Shown piece by piece: positions 8,938 through 17,975 of a stretch of DNA of 45,583 nucleotides (the stretch's first letter is position 1; each line of letters opens with the position of its first letter). The translations under genes were made by a program, and so were the position numbers. Below the pieces are notes generated by a model. The model did not search any database, was not told the DNA's origin, and saw only the letters and a program-made list of their open reading frames with translations. Origin of the DNA: VBDM01 sp035519135 (GTDB taxonomy: Bacteria; Pseudomonadota; Gammaproteobacteria; Burkholderiales; SG8-39); NCBI GenBank assembly GCA_035519135.1, contig DATIWX010000012.1, forward strand, positions 1-45,583, in the 5' to 3' direction.

Positions 8938-9840
8938 TCAGTCGCTGAAAACCTTGTCACCCCGCGCAAAGTGCCAGGTGCGCGTGATGACCAGAATGTC
9001 GGTTTCCTTGCGGATGTCGGGAGGGAACTTGGCATAAGGCGCTGCCAGGCGCACGATCTGCTGCGCGGCGGCGTCGAGGATTTTGTACCCGGAGGATCGC
9101 TCGAGATCCATTGCCGCGAGCGTGCCATCGGAGTTGATCGACACTGTGAGCCTCAGGCTGCCGTAGATCTTGCCGCGCGCGCTCTCGGGATAGTTCAGGT
9201 TGCCGATACGCTCGATCTTCTGGCGCCAGTCTTCCACGTAAAGCGCGTAGCGAACCTCGGCGGCCCGCGCACCCACGAAAGTCTTGCGGGGACGCTTGTT
9301 GTATTCGTCGATCTGGCGCGCGATCTGCGCCTCCATCCGCGCGATGATCAAGGCGCTTTCTGCGAGATCCGCGCCGGAGACTTGGGATTTCGCCTCCGCG
9401 TGCGGCGCGGGATCGGCCGAGGCGATTTCCTTCCGCGACTGCAGCTGCGAGAGCAGCTGCCGCTGTCGCGCTTCCATTTCCTGCACCCGGCGCATCTCTT
9501 GTTTCAGGTCCGCCCCGCGCTCGGACGGTTGCAGCACCGGGAGAGGTGATTTCGCCCTGCGCTCGAGATCGGTGTCCCCGCCGCCGTCGAGGTTCGACTG
9601 CGCGAGGGCATCAGGCTGGGCTGGCCTCGCGCGGGTCTTCGAGTTCACCAGGACGACGTCGAGCTGCGAGGGTGTGATGCTCCGAAGCGCATCAGGAAGC
9701 TTGAAATGGATCGACAGGACGATCGCGTGAAAGACGATCGAGATCGAGAGCGCCGCTGCGAGCGCTCTGGAATCGGGATCCAGCCGGGCGAGAGGCTCCG
9801 GCCACGATCCCCAGGGGAGGGCGGTAACACCCAGTTTCAT
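8938..9840 (-). CDS. TonB-family energy-transducing protein
   Basis: Cell-envelope protein of 300 residues. One membrane helix near 26-46 (LAAALSISIVFHAIVLSI) is followed by a periplasmic linker rich in Glu, Gln and Arg (about 105-140, predicted coiled coil) rather than the Pro-rich spacer of classical TonB. The C-terminal TonB domain (about 205-292) has YPESARGKIYGSLRLTV, DGTLAAMDLERSSG and the final ITRTWHF strand. Such proteins contact outer-membrane receptors or stabilise the envelope. No exbB/exbD neighbour is seen, so partners must be elsewhere. The 56-base gap upstream has AT-rich sequence with CTAAAAA and TTTTTAG arms (9847-9887) but no clear promoter. Confidence 0.85.
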   Translation of the reverse strand: MKLGVTALPWGSWPEPLARLDPDSRALAAALSISIVFHAIVLSIHFKLPDALRSITPSQLDVVLVNSKTRARPAQPDALAQSNLDGGGDTDLERRAKSPLPVLQPSERGADLKQEMRRVQEMEARQRQLLSQLQSRKEIASADPAPHAEAKSQVSGADLAESALIIARMEAQIARQIDEYNKRPRKTFVGARAAEVRYALYVEDWRQKIERIGNLNYPESARGKIYGSLRLTVSINSDGTLAAMDLERSSGYKILDAAAQQIVRLAAPYAKFPPDIRKETDILVITRTWHFARGDKVFSD

Positions 9841-9896
9841 ACACCCCTAAAAACGTTCAGAATCATAAGAGTCTAGGATATTTTTAGAGCTTTGTC

Positions 9897-11777
9897 TCAT
9901 GTTTGTTCACGACGGGCCTCGGGCCCTCCCCGACGACGGTGAAACACGCACTTGATTTCAGCCTCGACGAGGTCGATGTCGGTCACCGCAACCTCGACGC
10001 TGGTGCCCGGATCGAACTCCGGCAGGGACGGCACCTTCGTGTACAGCGGCAGGCCGTCGAACTTCACAAGATTCTCGCGCAGCACCTCGGCCCCCGCAAT
10101 CTCCACTCGTTCCTGCAGGAGCCACCTCAGGCACCAGTAGTGCTCCATTCGCCGCTGAAACTCGTCGTAGGCCGCGTAGGTCGCTTCGAAATCGTGTATG
10201 GCCGCCAGCATCAAGTCAGACGTCCGGGAGAACGGCGGCGCCTCGCCACGCAGCAGTGCGATCAGCTGCCATTGATTCACCAAGTCCACGTATCGGCGCA
10301 GCGGCGAACTCGTCCAGGCATAGTGCGTGATTCCGAGTCCCTGATGCGCCATGGCCGAGGTGGTCATCCGGACTTTTCCGGTTGATTGCACCCGGTAGAC
10401 CGCCGCGACATCGCGCTCGTCCAGCAGTTTTCCCCAGGTGTTGTTTACGGTGATCATCAGTTCGGCAACCAGCTTATCGAGCGGCGTGCCGCGACGACGC
10501 TCGGTGATCGCGACACGCGCGCTGTCGCCGCTTCCCTCGATCTTGAAGCTGTAGTCGGGGCGTTCGGTCGCCTTGGCGGGCTTCCCGCGCGCCTGCTCCA
10601 GGCCGAGCGCGAACTTCCAGAGCGTGCTCAGCTCGCTGGAATAGGCGATGTCCTGTCGCGTGGTCCCCTCCACAAGGGCCGCGTCGAGCGGTTCGACCTC
10701 GTGATGGCGCAGGTTCCTGGCAACCGGCACGCGCTCCAGACGCGTCTCTCGGCTTTCGATCTCCAGATTGTCGGCACGCACGTCCAGATACAGCGAGCAC
10801 GCCACACGCTCGGTCCCTTCGTTTAGGGAAAAGCGCTCGATGGCCTCGGGGGGCAGCATGGTGATCTTGCGGCCCGGCATGTAGACGGTCGAGAGCCGCT
10901 CGCGCGCGACAGCGTCGATCGGCGAGCCGGGAGCGAAACCGAGGGCAGGCGCCGCAATGTGTATGCCGACGCGAAAGCGACCGCCTGAAAGAGGGGTCAG
11001 CGAGAAGGCGTCGTCGATCTCTGTGGTTGTCGCGTCGTCGAGGCTGAACGCGCCGACGGCCGCTACAGGCAGCTCCAGCGGCTCATCGATGTTGAACTGC
11101 GATCGGAATACCGTTCCCCTCGGAAAATACTCGTAGAGGAACCGTTCGAGGTGGTAGTCGTGGCTGGAGGGCAGTGCGCCGCAGCGCTCCAGCAACTTTG
11201 CCGGCGAGAGGCCGGTGCTCGCAACGGCTTGCTCGATCGCCTTGGTTTCCGGACGGTTGCCGTCGGGCCTGTACAACAACTGATTCCGCAGAGGTCGGAG
11301 CTCCTCGGGGAACACGCCGCGCTCCAGCTGCTCGGCCCAGGCGGCTACCTGCGCCTGCTGCTGCCTTTTCTTCTCGATGCCGGCGAGCGCCGAGCGCAAG
11401 GTCTCCGCGGGCGCGGCGCGGTAGCGCCCCCTGCCCCTGCGATAGAAGTACACGGGCACCGAGTGCAGCTTTACCAAGATCCCCGCCGCTTCCACCGCCG
11501 AGGGCAGGCGGCCGCAGTATTCGCGCGCGAGGTCGGCGAACGCGAATTCCTCCGTGCCGCAGCACTCCCACAGGAAATCCGTATCGAGGCCGCCGGCCAT
11601 CGCCTCCGCCTGGAGGAGTAGCTCGCCGGCGGCCGGCTCCGTAAACCGCAGCAGCACGTCCTTCGATTTGATCTTGGTCCGCTTCCCGTGCGGCGCCTCG
11701 ACCTGAACGGAATGCTCGCTTTCCGCGAGGACCGTGGCGACTTTGAACGTGCCGCTGTCTTCGTAGAGAATGTTCAC
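9897..11777 (-). CDS. RNB-domain exoribonuclease (RNase II/R family)
   Basis: Predicted 3'-5' exoribonuclease. I chose the GTG at 11777 (VNILYEDSGTFKVATV), giving 626 residues; the frame is open 84 bases further upstream, but those codons overlap a palindrome and promoter-like sequence. The N-terminal half is the divergent OB/helical region of the betaproteobacterial subfamily. The RNB core begins at FSLDDATTTEIDDAFSL: relative to E. coli RNase II (Asp201, 207, 209, 210), the second Asp is Glu here. Downstream are VYMPGRKITMLPP and TSSPLRRYVDLVNQWQL with the catalytic Arg region. No clear C-terminal S1 motif was identified. It follows the common order RNase-tonB-mtgA. Confidence 0.88.
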   Translation of the reverse strand: MNILYEDSGTFKVATVLAESEHSVQVEAPHGKRTKIKSKDVLLRFTEPAAGELLLQAEAMAGGLDTDFLWECCGTEEFAFADLAREYCGRLPSAVEAAGILVKLHSVPVYFYRRGRGRYRAAPAETLRSALAGIEKKRQQQAQVAAWAEQLERGVFPEELRPLRNQLLYRPDGNRPETKAIEQAVASTGLSPAKLLERCGALPSSHDYHLERFLYEYFPRGTVFRSQFNIDEPLELPVAAVGAFSLDDATTTEIDDAFSLTPLSGGRFRVGIHIAAPALGFAPGSPIDAVARERLSTVYMPGRKITMLPPEAIERFSLNEGTERVACSLYLDVRADNLEIESRETRLERVPVARNLRHHEVEPLDAALVEGTTRQDIAYSSELSTLWKFALGLEQARGKPAKATERPDYSFKIEGSGDSARVAITERRRGTPLDKLVAELMITVNNTWGKLLDERDVAAVYRVQSTGKVRMTTSAMAHQGLGITHYAWTSSPLRRYVDLVNQWQLIALLRGEAPPFSRTSDLMLAAIHDFEATYAAYDEFQRRMEHYWCLRWLLQERVEIAGAEVLRENLVKFDGLPLYTKVPSLPEFDPGTSVEVAVTDIDLVEAEIKCVFHRRRGGPEARREQT

Positions 11778-11819
11778 GGAGGGAACCAGATGAAAGGCCG
11801 CGTCGCGCCGGCCCGATGA

Positions 11820-11837
11820 TGCGATAATTATATCGCA
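11820..11837. promoter_or_regulatory. Palindromic operator-like site between divergent genes
   Basis: TGCGATAATTATATCGCA has perfect 7-base arms (TGCGATA and TATCGCA) around ATTA. It lies in the 96-base gap between the divergent RNB RNase and enolase-superfamily genes. It contains a perfect minus-strand -10 box (TATAAT, 11827-11832) and a plus-strand GATAAT (11823-11828), so a bound regulator could block both promoters. No regulator gene is adjacent. Confidence 0.5.
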
Positions 11838-11873
11838 GCAGCGCCCCGTTCCCGCCCACAAGAGTATCCGACA

Positions 11874-13013
11874 ATGTCCACCATCGAGTCGATCGCCGTG
11901 GCAACGGCACGCGTCCCTCTGGATACCGTCACCAGCTTCGCGACTCGCTCGGTATCGGCCCGTGACTACGGACTGGTCAAGGTGCGCGCCGGGGGGATCG
12001 AGGGGATAGGGTTTTGCTACGCGGGATCATCGGGAGGAACGCTGGTGGCACAAGCGGTGGAACGCCTCCTGGCGCCGCTTCTGCTTGGCCGCGACAGCCT
12101 GCTGGTCGAAGGACTCTGGCAGCGCATGTTCGAGGAAACCGTCCTGCACGGACGCGCCGGCAGTGTCATGCGCGCGATCTCGATACTCGATTGCGCGCTT
12201 TGGGACGTCAATTCGCGCGCAGCCAAGCTTCCCCTTTACAAATACCTCGGTGCGGCGGTCGAGCGCGCGGTGCCGGCCTATGCGAGCGGCGGCTACTACC
12301 TCGAGGGCAAGACGCCGAGGAAGCTCGGGGACGAAATGGCGGCCTATGTGAGGGCCGGGTTTCGCGCGGTGAAAATGAAAGTCGGCCGCTTGTCTCCAAA
12401 GGAAGAGGAAGCGCGTGTGAGGGCGGCGCGAGAGGCGATCGGCCCGGAAGTAGAGCTGATGCTGGATGCGAACAATGCCTGGCGCGATCTGCCCACCGCG
12501 ATGCGTTACATGGAACGCTTCGAGCTCTACGATCCCTACTGGATCGAGGAGCCGTTCTTCCCCGACGACATCGACAATCACGCGCGGCTGGCCAAGCTCA
12601 CGCGCGTCACGGTCGCCACGGGGGAGATCGGAACCGGGCGGTGGCATTTCAAGGAGATCTTGGACAAGGGCGCGGCACAAATCCTGCAGACCGACGCGCT
12701 GGTGTGCGGCGGCATCTCCGAATGGAGGAAGGTAGCCGCGACCGCCGCGAGCTACGGCGTCACCCTTTGCCCCCACTGGTTTCACGACCTTCACGCGCAT
12801 CTCGTTGCGGCGACGCCCAACGCGCGCTACGTGGAATTCTTCCCCGACGATCAGGTGCTCAATTTCCGCCGTCTGGTCGACAAGCAGCTCAAGGCGGAGA
12901 AGGGCATGCTGATCCTGCCGACGACTCCTGGTCTAGGATTCGGCTTCGACGAAAGGGCCGTTGCGCGGTACGCGCTCAAGGACGGAAGCGCCGCCTGGAA
13001 GGTGCTGAAATAG
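11874..13013 (+). CDS. Mandelate racemase/muconate lactonizing (enolase superfamily) protein
   Basis: Predicted Mg2+-dependent acid-sugar dehydratase or racemase, 379 residues, cytoplasmic. The capping domain covers about 1-125. In the barrel the K-x-K motif is VKMKVG (Lys167 and Lys169), the metal ligands are Asp198 (LMLDANNAW), Glu225 (WIEEPFF) and Glu251 (VATGEIGTG), and the Asp-His dyad fits Asp274 (LQTDALVCGG) and His301 (LCPHWFHDLH). That is the mandelate-racemase subgroup layout. The substrate cannot be read from sequence. The gene stands alone on its strand, abutting yqiA tail to tail with no spare base. Confidence 0.88.
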   Translation: MSTIESIAVATARVPLDTVTSFATRSVSARDYGLVKVRAGGIEGIGFCYAGSSGGTLVAQAVERLLAPLLLGRDSLLVEGLWQRMFEETVLHGRAGSVMRAISILDCALWDVNSRAAKLPLYKYLGAAVERAVPAYASGGYYLEGKTPRKLGDEMAAYVRAGFRAVKMKVGRLSPKEEEARVRAAREAIGPEVELMLDANNAWRDLPTAMRYMERFELYDPYWIEEPFFPDDIDNHARLAKLTRVTVATGEIGTGRWHFKEILDKGAAQILQTDALVCGGISEWRKVAATAASYGVTLCPHWFHDLHAHLVAATPNARYVEFFPDDQVLNFRRLVDKQLKAEKGMLILPTTPGLGFGFDERAVARYALKDGSAAWKVLK

Positions 13014-13580
13014 TCACGCTATCCCGGCGAATTTCAGAATCAGGGGGACGTGCTCGGGAAAGGTCGCGAGACTGTGGTCCCCGCCCTGGACGACGATCTG
13101 CTCGGCCCCCCGATATTTCCTGACCGCAATCCGGTAGTCCAGCACTTCATCTCCGGTTTCGACCAGAAGCAGATAGCGCTCCGGATGCACTTGGGCGACG
13201 AACAGCGCCTGCCACTCGCGCAAGTGCTGCTCCGTGAGTTCGTAGCTTTCCCCGCCGTGAACGGGCCGCTGTATCCCAAGGTAGGCTCTCAGGTCTGCGT
13301 GCGGGTCGACCGCCGGATTGATGAGCACGGCGCGCAGAGCATGTTTCTCCGCGATCCAGGTTGCATAGAATCCCCCGAGCGAGCTCCCGACCAGGGTGAT
13401 GCGTTCGCGCGGCACCTTCGCCATCTCGGCCTCCACCGCGGCCACTGCCAGATTCGGCCGGTGAGGCAAGCGCGGGCAGACGAATTCGCTGCCCCTGCCC
13501 CGCTCCTCCAGAAAACCCTTGAGGTACTGCGCTTTCGCCGATTGGGGAGAGCTGTTGAAGCCGTGAAGGTACAGGATCAC
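13014..13580 (-). CDS. yqiA: YqiA/YcfP-family alpha/beta-fold esterase
   Basis: Small cytoplasmic esterase-like protein of 188 residues. It begins MILYLHGFNSSPQSAKA, the family signature, and has the nucleophile elbow in LVGSSLGGFYATW, an acidic residue in TGDEVLDY and the His in QGGDHSLATF. Translation starts at a GTG (13578-13580) overlapping the mpl stop as GTGA, so it is probably coupled to mpl. The 3' end abuts the enolase-superfamily gene directly. The physiological substrate of this family is not settled. Confidence 0.88.
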   Translation of the reverse strand: MILYLHGFNSSPQSAKAQYLKGFLEERGRGSEFVCPRLPHRPNLAVAAVEAEMAKVPRERITLVGSSLGGFYATWIAEKHALRAVLINPAVDPHADLRAYLGIQRPVHGGESYELTEQHLREWQALFVAQVHPERYLLLVETGDEVLDYRIAVRKYRGAEQIVVQGGDHSLATFPEHVPLILKFAGIA

Positions 13581-14944
13581 GTCCGGGCCGCGAAAGCGCC
13601 GTGCGACGCGAGGGACGCGAGCAGCAGTTGGTGAATGCCGCCGAATCCGCCGTTGGACATGACCAGGACGTGATCGCCGGGCCGCGCGGCTTCGGCGATG
13701 GCTTCGACGAGCTTGTGCAGGTCGCTCTCCACGCGTGCGCGCGCTCCAAGCGGAGCGAGCGCGGCATCCGCGTCCCAGCCCAGGTTCGCGTCATAGCAGA
13801 AGACGCGGTCGGCGCCCTCGAGGCTCGGTGCCAGACGGTCCTTCATCACCCCCGCCTTCATGGTGTTGGATCGCGGCTCGAGCACGGCCAGAATCCGCGA
13901 GCGTCCCACTTGGTCCCTCAGGCCCGAAATCGTGGTGGCGATGGCCGTGGGGTGGTGGGCGAAGTCATCCCAGACCGCCACACCGCCTGCGGTCCCGCGC
14001 AGTTCCATTCGACGCCGGACGCCCTCGAAACGCTCGAGCGCGCCGATGGCCGCACTCGCGTCGACCCCGGCTGCGAGCGCCGCTGCGACGGCCGCGGTCG
14101 CATTCTGGCGATTGTGCTCGCCTTGAAGCCCGAGGCTGAGGTCCCCCATGCGCTCATCTCCGCGAAACACCTGACAGCGTCGTGCCTCGACCGGTACCGC
14201 CCTCCAGCCGTCGCGCACGCCGAACTTCTCGATCGGCGTCCAGCACCCACGCGACAGCACCCGTTCGATCGCCGGGTCGGCGCCGTTGACCACCAGTTTG
14301 CCCGCACGGGGTATCGTCCTGACAAAATGATGGAATTGGGTTTCGATCGACGTAAGGTCGGCGAAGATGTCGGCATGATCGAACTCGATATTGTTCAGGA
14401 TGGCAACCCTGGGGCGGTAGTGGACCATCTTGGAACGCTTGTCGAAGAAGGCCGTATCGTACTCGTCTGCCTCAATCACGAAATGACGTCCCGCTCCCAG
14501 CCGCGCGGATGCGCCGAAATTCACCGGCACGCCGCCGATGAGAAAACCGGGCGCGAGCCCGACGTCCTCGAGGATCCAGGCGAGCATCGAGGAAGTCGTG
14601 GTCTTGCCGTGCGTCCCCGAGACGGCGAGCACCTCCCTGCCCGGCAGCGTATTTTCGGCGAGCCACTGCGGGCCGGACACATATCGGTCACCCCGATCCA
14701 ATATCGCTTCCATGAGCGGGTTCCCGCGGCTGACGACGTTCCCCACGACCCACATCTCGGGCTTCAGCGAGATCTGATCGGCCCCGTACCCTGCGACCAG
14801 CTCGATACCCTGGGACTCGAGCTGCGTGCTCATGGGCGGATAGACGTTGAGATCGCACCCGGTAACGCGGTGCCCCGCAGCCTTTGCGATCGCGGCGACG
14901 CCGCCCATGAAAGTGCCGCAAATGCCGAGAATGTGGATGTGCAC
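13577..14944 (-). CDS. mpl: UDP-N-acetylmuramate:L-alanyl-gamma-D-glutamyl-meso-diaminopimelate ligase
   Basis: Peptidoglycan recycling enzyme that attaches the recovered tripeptide to UDP-MurNAc. I use the GTG at 14944 because it gives VHIHILGICGTFMGG, matching the family N-terminus; the frame also has an ATG at 14983 that would add 13 residues. Length is 455. Motifs: the Mur P-loop SGTHGKTTTSSMLAW, the central FDHADIF, and HNRQNATAAVAAALA before the C-terminal ligase domain. A stop-start overlap couples it to yqiA. Neither candidate start has a clear ribosome binding site. The presence of mpl indicates a meso-DAP peptidoglycan. Confidence 0.95.
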   Translation of the reverse strand: MHIHILGICGTFMGGVAAIAKAAGHRVTGCDLNVYPPMSTQLESQGIELVAGYGADQISLKPEMWVVGNVVSRGNPLMEAILDRGDRYVSGPQWLAENTLPGREVLAVSGTHGKTTTSSMLAWILEDVGLAPGFLIGGVPVNFGASARLGAGRHFVIEADEYDTAFFDKRSKMVHYRPRVAILNNIEFDHADIFADLTSIETQFHHFVRTIPRAGKLVVNGADPAIERVLSRGCWTPIEKFGVRDGWRAVPVEARRCQVFRGDERMGDLSLGLQGEHNRQNATAAVAAALAAGVDASAAIGALERFEGVRRRMELRGTAGGVAVWDDFAHHPTAIATTISGLRDQVGRSRILAVLEPRSNTMKAGVMKDRLAPSLEGADRVFCYDANLGWDADAALAPLGARARVESDLHKLVEAIAEAARPGDHVLVMSNGGFGGIHQLLLASLASHGAFAART

Positions 14945-15061
14945 GGGCTGCGCAAGGCGCGCGGAGACGAGAAAGCGCGCCATGAAAGAGTTGAATTCTA
15001 GCCTACTTCGCGGCGTTTTCCGCCTGCGGTATCATGGCCCGAGTCCGGCCCGCTTGTTCTC

Positions 15062-15673
15062 ATGCCGAAAGACAGCAAGTCCAAGCAGCAACAGATGCGC
15101 GTGCGCATCGCCGCTGCGGCCGCCAGGCTGATGGCCGAGGACGGTGTCGAGGATTTTGCGCTGGCCAAGCGCAAAGCCGCGCGCCAGTTGGGCGCCGAGG
15201 ACACCCAGTCCCTGCCCGGGAACGACGAGATCGAGGCCGAGCTGCGCGCGTATCAGGCGCTCTACCAGGGCGAGGAGCAGCGCGAGCGAATACGGTACCT
15301 GCGACGGCGCGCGCTCGAGGCCATGCACCTGCTGGAGCGCTTCCGTCCCTATCTCGCCGGCCCCGTGCTGAGCGGAACAGCCGGGCGCTACAGCGACATC
15401 GACTTGCAGCTGTTTACCGACGACGGGAAAGCCGTCGAGCACTTTCTTCTCAGCCGCAATATCGCCTACGACATCTCGGACGAGCGCCGCTTCGCCGGCG
15501 GTCAGGCCCGGGCCGTGTCGGTGCTGAAGGTCGATTGGCAAGGCGTTCCGGTCAACCTCGCGATCTACACCTTGAAGGAAGAGCGAGGCATTCTGAAAGC
15601 GACCCCGGCAGGTCGTCCGATCGAGCGCGCAGGCATCCAGGCGGTCACCCAGCTGCTGTCTGTCTCAGCCTGA
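15062..15673 (+). CDS. Uncharacterised nucleotidyltransferase-like protein
   Basis: A 203-residue protein conserved in betaproteobacteria in front of the accB region, as I recall it. It begins with a basic Gln/Lys-rich head (MPKDSKSKQQQM), then an Ala-rich helical region to about 100. From about 105 it has LSGTAGRYSDIDLQLFTDD, a reduced form of the nucleotidyltransferase signature with the paired Asp-x-Asp, then VNLAIYTLKEERG. This suggests a minimal nucleotidyltransferase fold of unknown substrate. A TATCAT at 15030-15035 is a possible -10 box. It diverges from mpl. Confidence 0.7.
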   Translation: MPKDSKSKQQQMRVRIAAAAARLMAEDGVEDFALAKRKAARQLGAEDTQSLPGNDEIEAELRAYQALYQGEEQRERIRYLRRRALEAMHLLERFRPYLAGPVLSGTAGRYSDIDLQLFTDDGKAVEHFLLSRNIAYDISDERRFAGGQARAVSVLKVDWQGVPVNLAIYTLKEERGILKATPAGRPIERAGIQAVTQLLSVSA

Positions 15674-16106
15674 CCTCAAAGCGGTCCGGAAAGGCCCAGA
15701 ATCCCAGTTGATAGTGTCGCTAGAAGTCATCAATGATCACCTTTGTGCGCCTAACATCCGCGATTGGTCTCTAACATACGTTCACTTCCACGTAGCGAGC
15801 TCGGCGCTTCATCCAGACCAATGGGCTGGCGCGCTGGGCCGGACTGGAACGGCGGATAGGCCCCTGAAAATGCGACCAATCCTGGACAAGTTCTGACATC
15901 TACGGCAAACTCGCGGCATGTCCAGAATCCGGCGCAGGGGAGGCGCATGGACCTCCGGATTCGTGAGACCACGACCTACAGCCGGGGGAAACCTGGACGG
16001 CGCTAACCGGCGACCTCGTGTTGCAGTTCGCAATGCAATCGAGCTTAGGCTCCCATCACGTTCAACCTGAATCTCGGGCGAGCAGCCGGACCCGAAGGAG
16101 GCCAGC
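15674..16106. other. 433-base gene-free region upstream of accB
   Basis: No convincing gene is seen in either strand; the short frames have no family resemblance. The stretch holds a pair of near-identical 10-mers at 15751-15780, three GACCAAT/ATTGGTC heptamers (15763-15769, 15817-15823 and 15874-15880) and, at its end, the GAAGGAGG ribosome binding site of accB. In many relatives as I recall them, tlpA and aroQ sit here. It may be a scar of gene loss, the accBC regulatory region, or both. Confidence 0.5.
15751..15780 (+). repeat. Two-turn-spaced direct repeat CTAACATNCG
   Basis: CTAACATCCG at 15751-15760 recurs as CTAACATACG at 15771-15780, 9 of 10 bases identical and exactly 20 bases apart, so both copies face the same side of the helix. 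Between them is GATTGGTC, whose complement recurs at 15874-15881. It could be a regulator site or a remnant end of a mobile element. Confidence 0.4.
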
Positions 16107-16580
<474 letters not shown>

Positions 16581-16598
16581 CGGTCAAGGCGTCGGCGC

Positions 16599-17963
16599 AT
16601 GTTCGAGAAGATTCTGATCGCCAACCGGGGAGAAATCGCGCTGCGGATCCAGCGCGCGTGCCGGGACATGGGCATCAAGACCGTCGTCGTCCACTCCGAG
16701 GCCGACGCCGAGGCGAAATACGTCAAGCTCGCCGATGAATCGGTATGCATCGGTCCGCCGCCATCGGCCGCCAGCTATCTCAATATTCCGGCCATTATCA
16801 GCGCCGCCGAGGTCACGGACTCCGAGGCGATTCACCCCGGCTACGGGTTTCTCGCCGAGAACGCGGACTTCGCCGAGCGCGTGGACAAGAGCGGTTTCGT
16901 GTTCATCGGCCCGACCGCGGATACCATCCGCCTCATGGGCGACAAGGTGAACGCGAAACACGCCATGGAGAAGGCAGGAGTGCCCTGCGTACCGGGCTCC
17001 GGCGGCGCGCTTCCGGAAGCGCCGGAGGAGGCGCTCAAGATCGCGCGAAAAATCGGCTATCCGGTCATCGTGAAATCGGCAGGCGGAGGCGGCGGGCGCG
17101 GAATGCGCGTCGTCCACACCGAGGCCGCGCTCAAGAGCGCGATCAGCGTCACCCGCGCGGAAGCCGGTGCGGCGTTCGGCAACTCGACCGTCTACCTGGA
17201 GAAGTACCTGGAGAATCCCCGGCACATCGAGGTGCAGGTGCTGGCGGACACCCATCGCAACGTGATCTATCTCGGCGAGCGGGATTGCTCGATGCAGCGG
17301 CGGCACCAGAAGGTCATGGAAGAGGCGCCCGCGCCGGACATAACGCCGAAAATGCGGGTACGCCTCGGCGAACGCTGCGTGGAGGCGTGCCGCAAGATCG
17401 CGTACCGCGGCGCCGGCACGTTCGAGTATCTCTACGAAGACGGGGAGTTCTACTTCATCGAGATGAATACGCGCATCCAGGTCGAACATCCGGTGACCGA
17501 GATGGTCACCGGGGTCGATATCGTCCAGGAGCAGATCCGCGTGGCGGCCGGGGAGCGGCTGTCCGTGCGGCAGAAGGACATCGAGATCCGCGGCCACGCA
17601 ATCGAGTGCCGCATCAACGCGGAGGACCCGTTCCGCTTTACGCCCTCGCCGGGGCGGATCACTTCCTACCACGCCCCTGGAGGCCCGGGCATCCGGGTCG
17701 ATTCGCACATCTACCAAGGGTATTCCGTACCGCCCAACTACGATTCTCTGATCTGCAAGCTCATCGCGTATGGGGCGAACCGCGATCAGGCGATTCGGCG
17801 CATGCGCATCGCGCTTTCGGAAATGGTCGTCGAAGGGATCCAGACCAACATCCCTCTTCACCAAGAGCTGCTGCTCGACAGCCGCGTCATAAGAGGGGGA
17901 GTCAATATCCACTACCTCGAGCAGAAGCTCGCCCAGCACAAGAAGCGCGACACCGCGAGATGA
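16599..17963 (+). CDS. accC: Biotin carboxylase subunit of acetyl-CoA carboxylase
   Basis: ATP-grasp enzyme that carboxylates the biotin on AccB. The length of 454 residues is normal. Motifs: MFEKILIANRGEIALRI at the start, HPGYGFLAENADFAE, the glycine-rich ATP loop VKSAGGGGGRGMR, CSMQRRHQK, and the catalytic FIEMNTRIQVEHPVTEM near 285-301, ending with the C-terminal AccC domain (ITSYHAPGG, GYSVPPNYDSL). It sits between accB and prmA, which begins 12 bases downstream. Confidence 0.98.
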   Translation: MFEKILIANRGEIALRIQRACRDMGIKTVVVHSEADAEAKYVKLADESVCIGPPPSAASYLNIPAIISAAEVTDSEAIHPGYGFLAENADFAERVDKSGFVFIGPTADTIRLMGDKVNAKHAMEKAGVPCVPGSGGALPEAPEEALKIARKIGYPVIVKSAGGGGGRGMRVVHTEAALKSAISVTRAEAGAAFGNSTVYLEKYLENPRHIEVQVLADTHRNVIYLGERDCSMQRRHQKVMEEAPAPDITPKMRVRLGERCVEACRKIAYRGAGTFEYLYEDGEFYFIEMNTRIQVEHPVTEMVTGVDIVQEQIRVAAGERLSVRQKDIEIRGHAIECRINAEDPFRFTPSPGRITSYHAPGGPGIRVDSHIYQGYSVPPNYDSLICKLIAYGANRDQAIRRMRIALSEMVVEGIQTNIPLHQELLLDSRVIRGGVNIHYLEQKLAQHKKRDTAR

Positions 17964-17975
17964 GGGGACCCGCGG

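Noticed and set aside
8020..9549. Long plus-strand open frame of 509 codons opposite mtgA and the TonB-family gene
   Set aside because: It is a high-GC shadow: low-complexity Arg/Leu/Val composition, no family motif, and both minus-strand genes have full conserved domains.
9847..9887. CTAAAAA...TTTTTAG inverted repeat upstream of the TonB-family gene
   Set aside because: Arms are short and AT-only with a 27-base gap and no T-run terminator; likely chance in an AT-rich leader.
13601..15001. Plus-strand open frame of 466 codons opposite mpl
   Set aside because: It mirrors mpl almost exactly in the complementary frame and has no recognisable motif.
15751..15972. Short minus-strand frames before accB as a transposase remnant
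   Set aside because: No transposase motif, no clear terminal inverted repeats and no target duplication; kept only as an unexplained region.
16584..17939. Minus-strand open frame of 451 codons opposite accC
   Set aside because: Shadow of a clear biotin carboxylase gene; Arg/Asp/Leu-rich with no domain.
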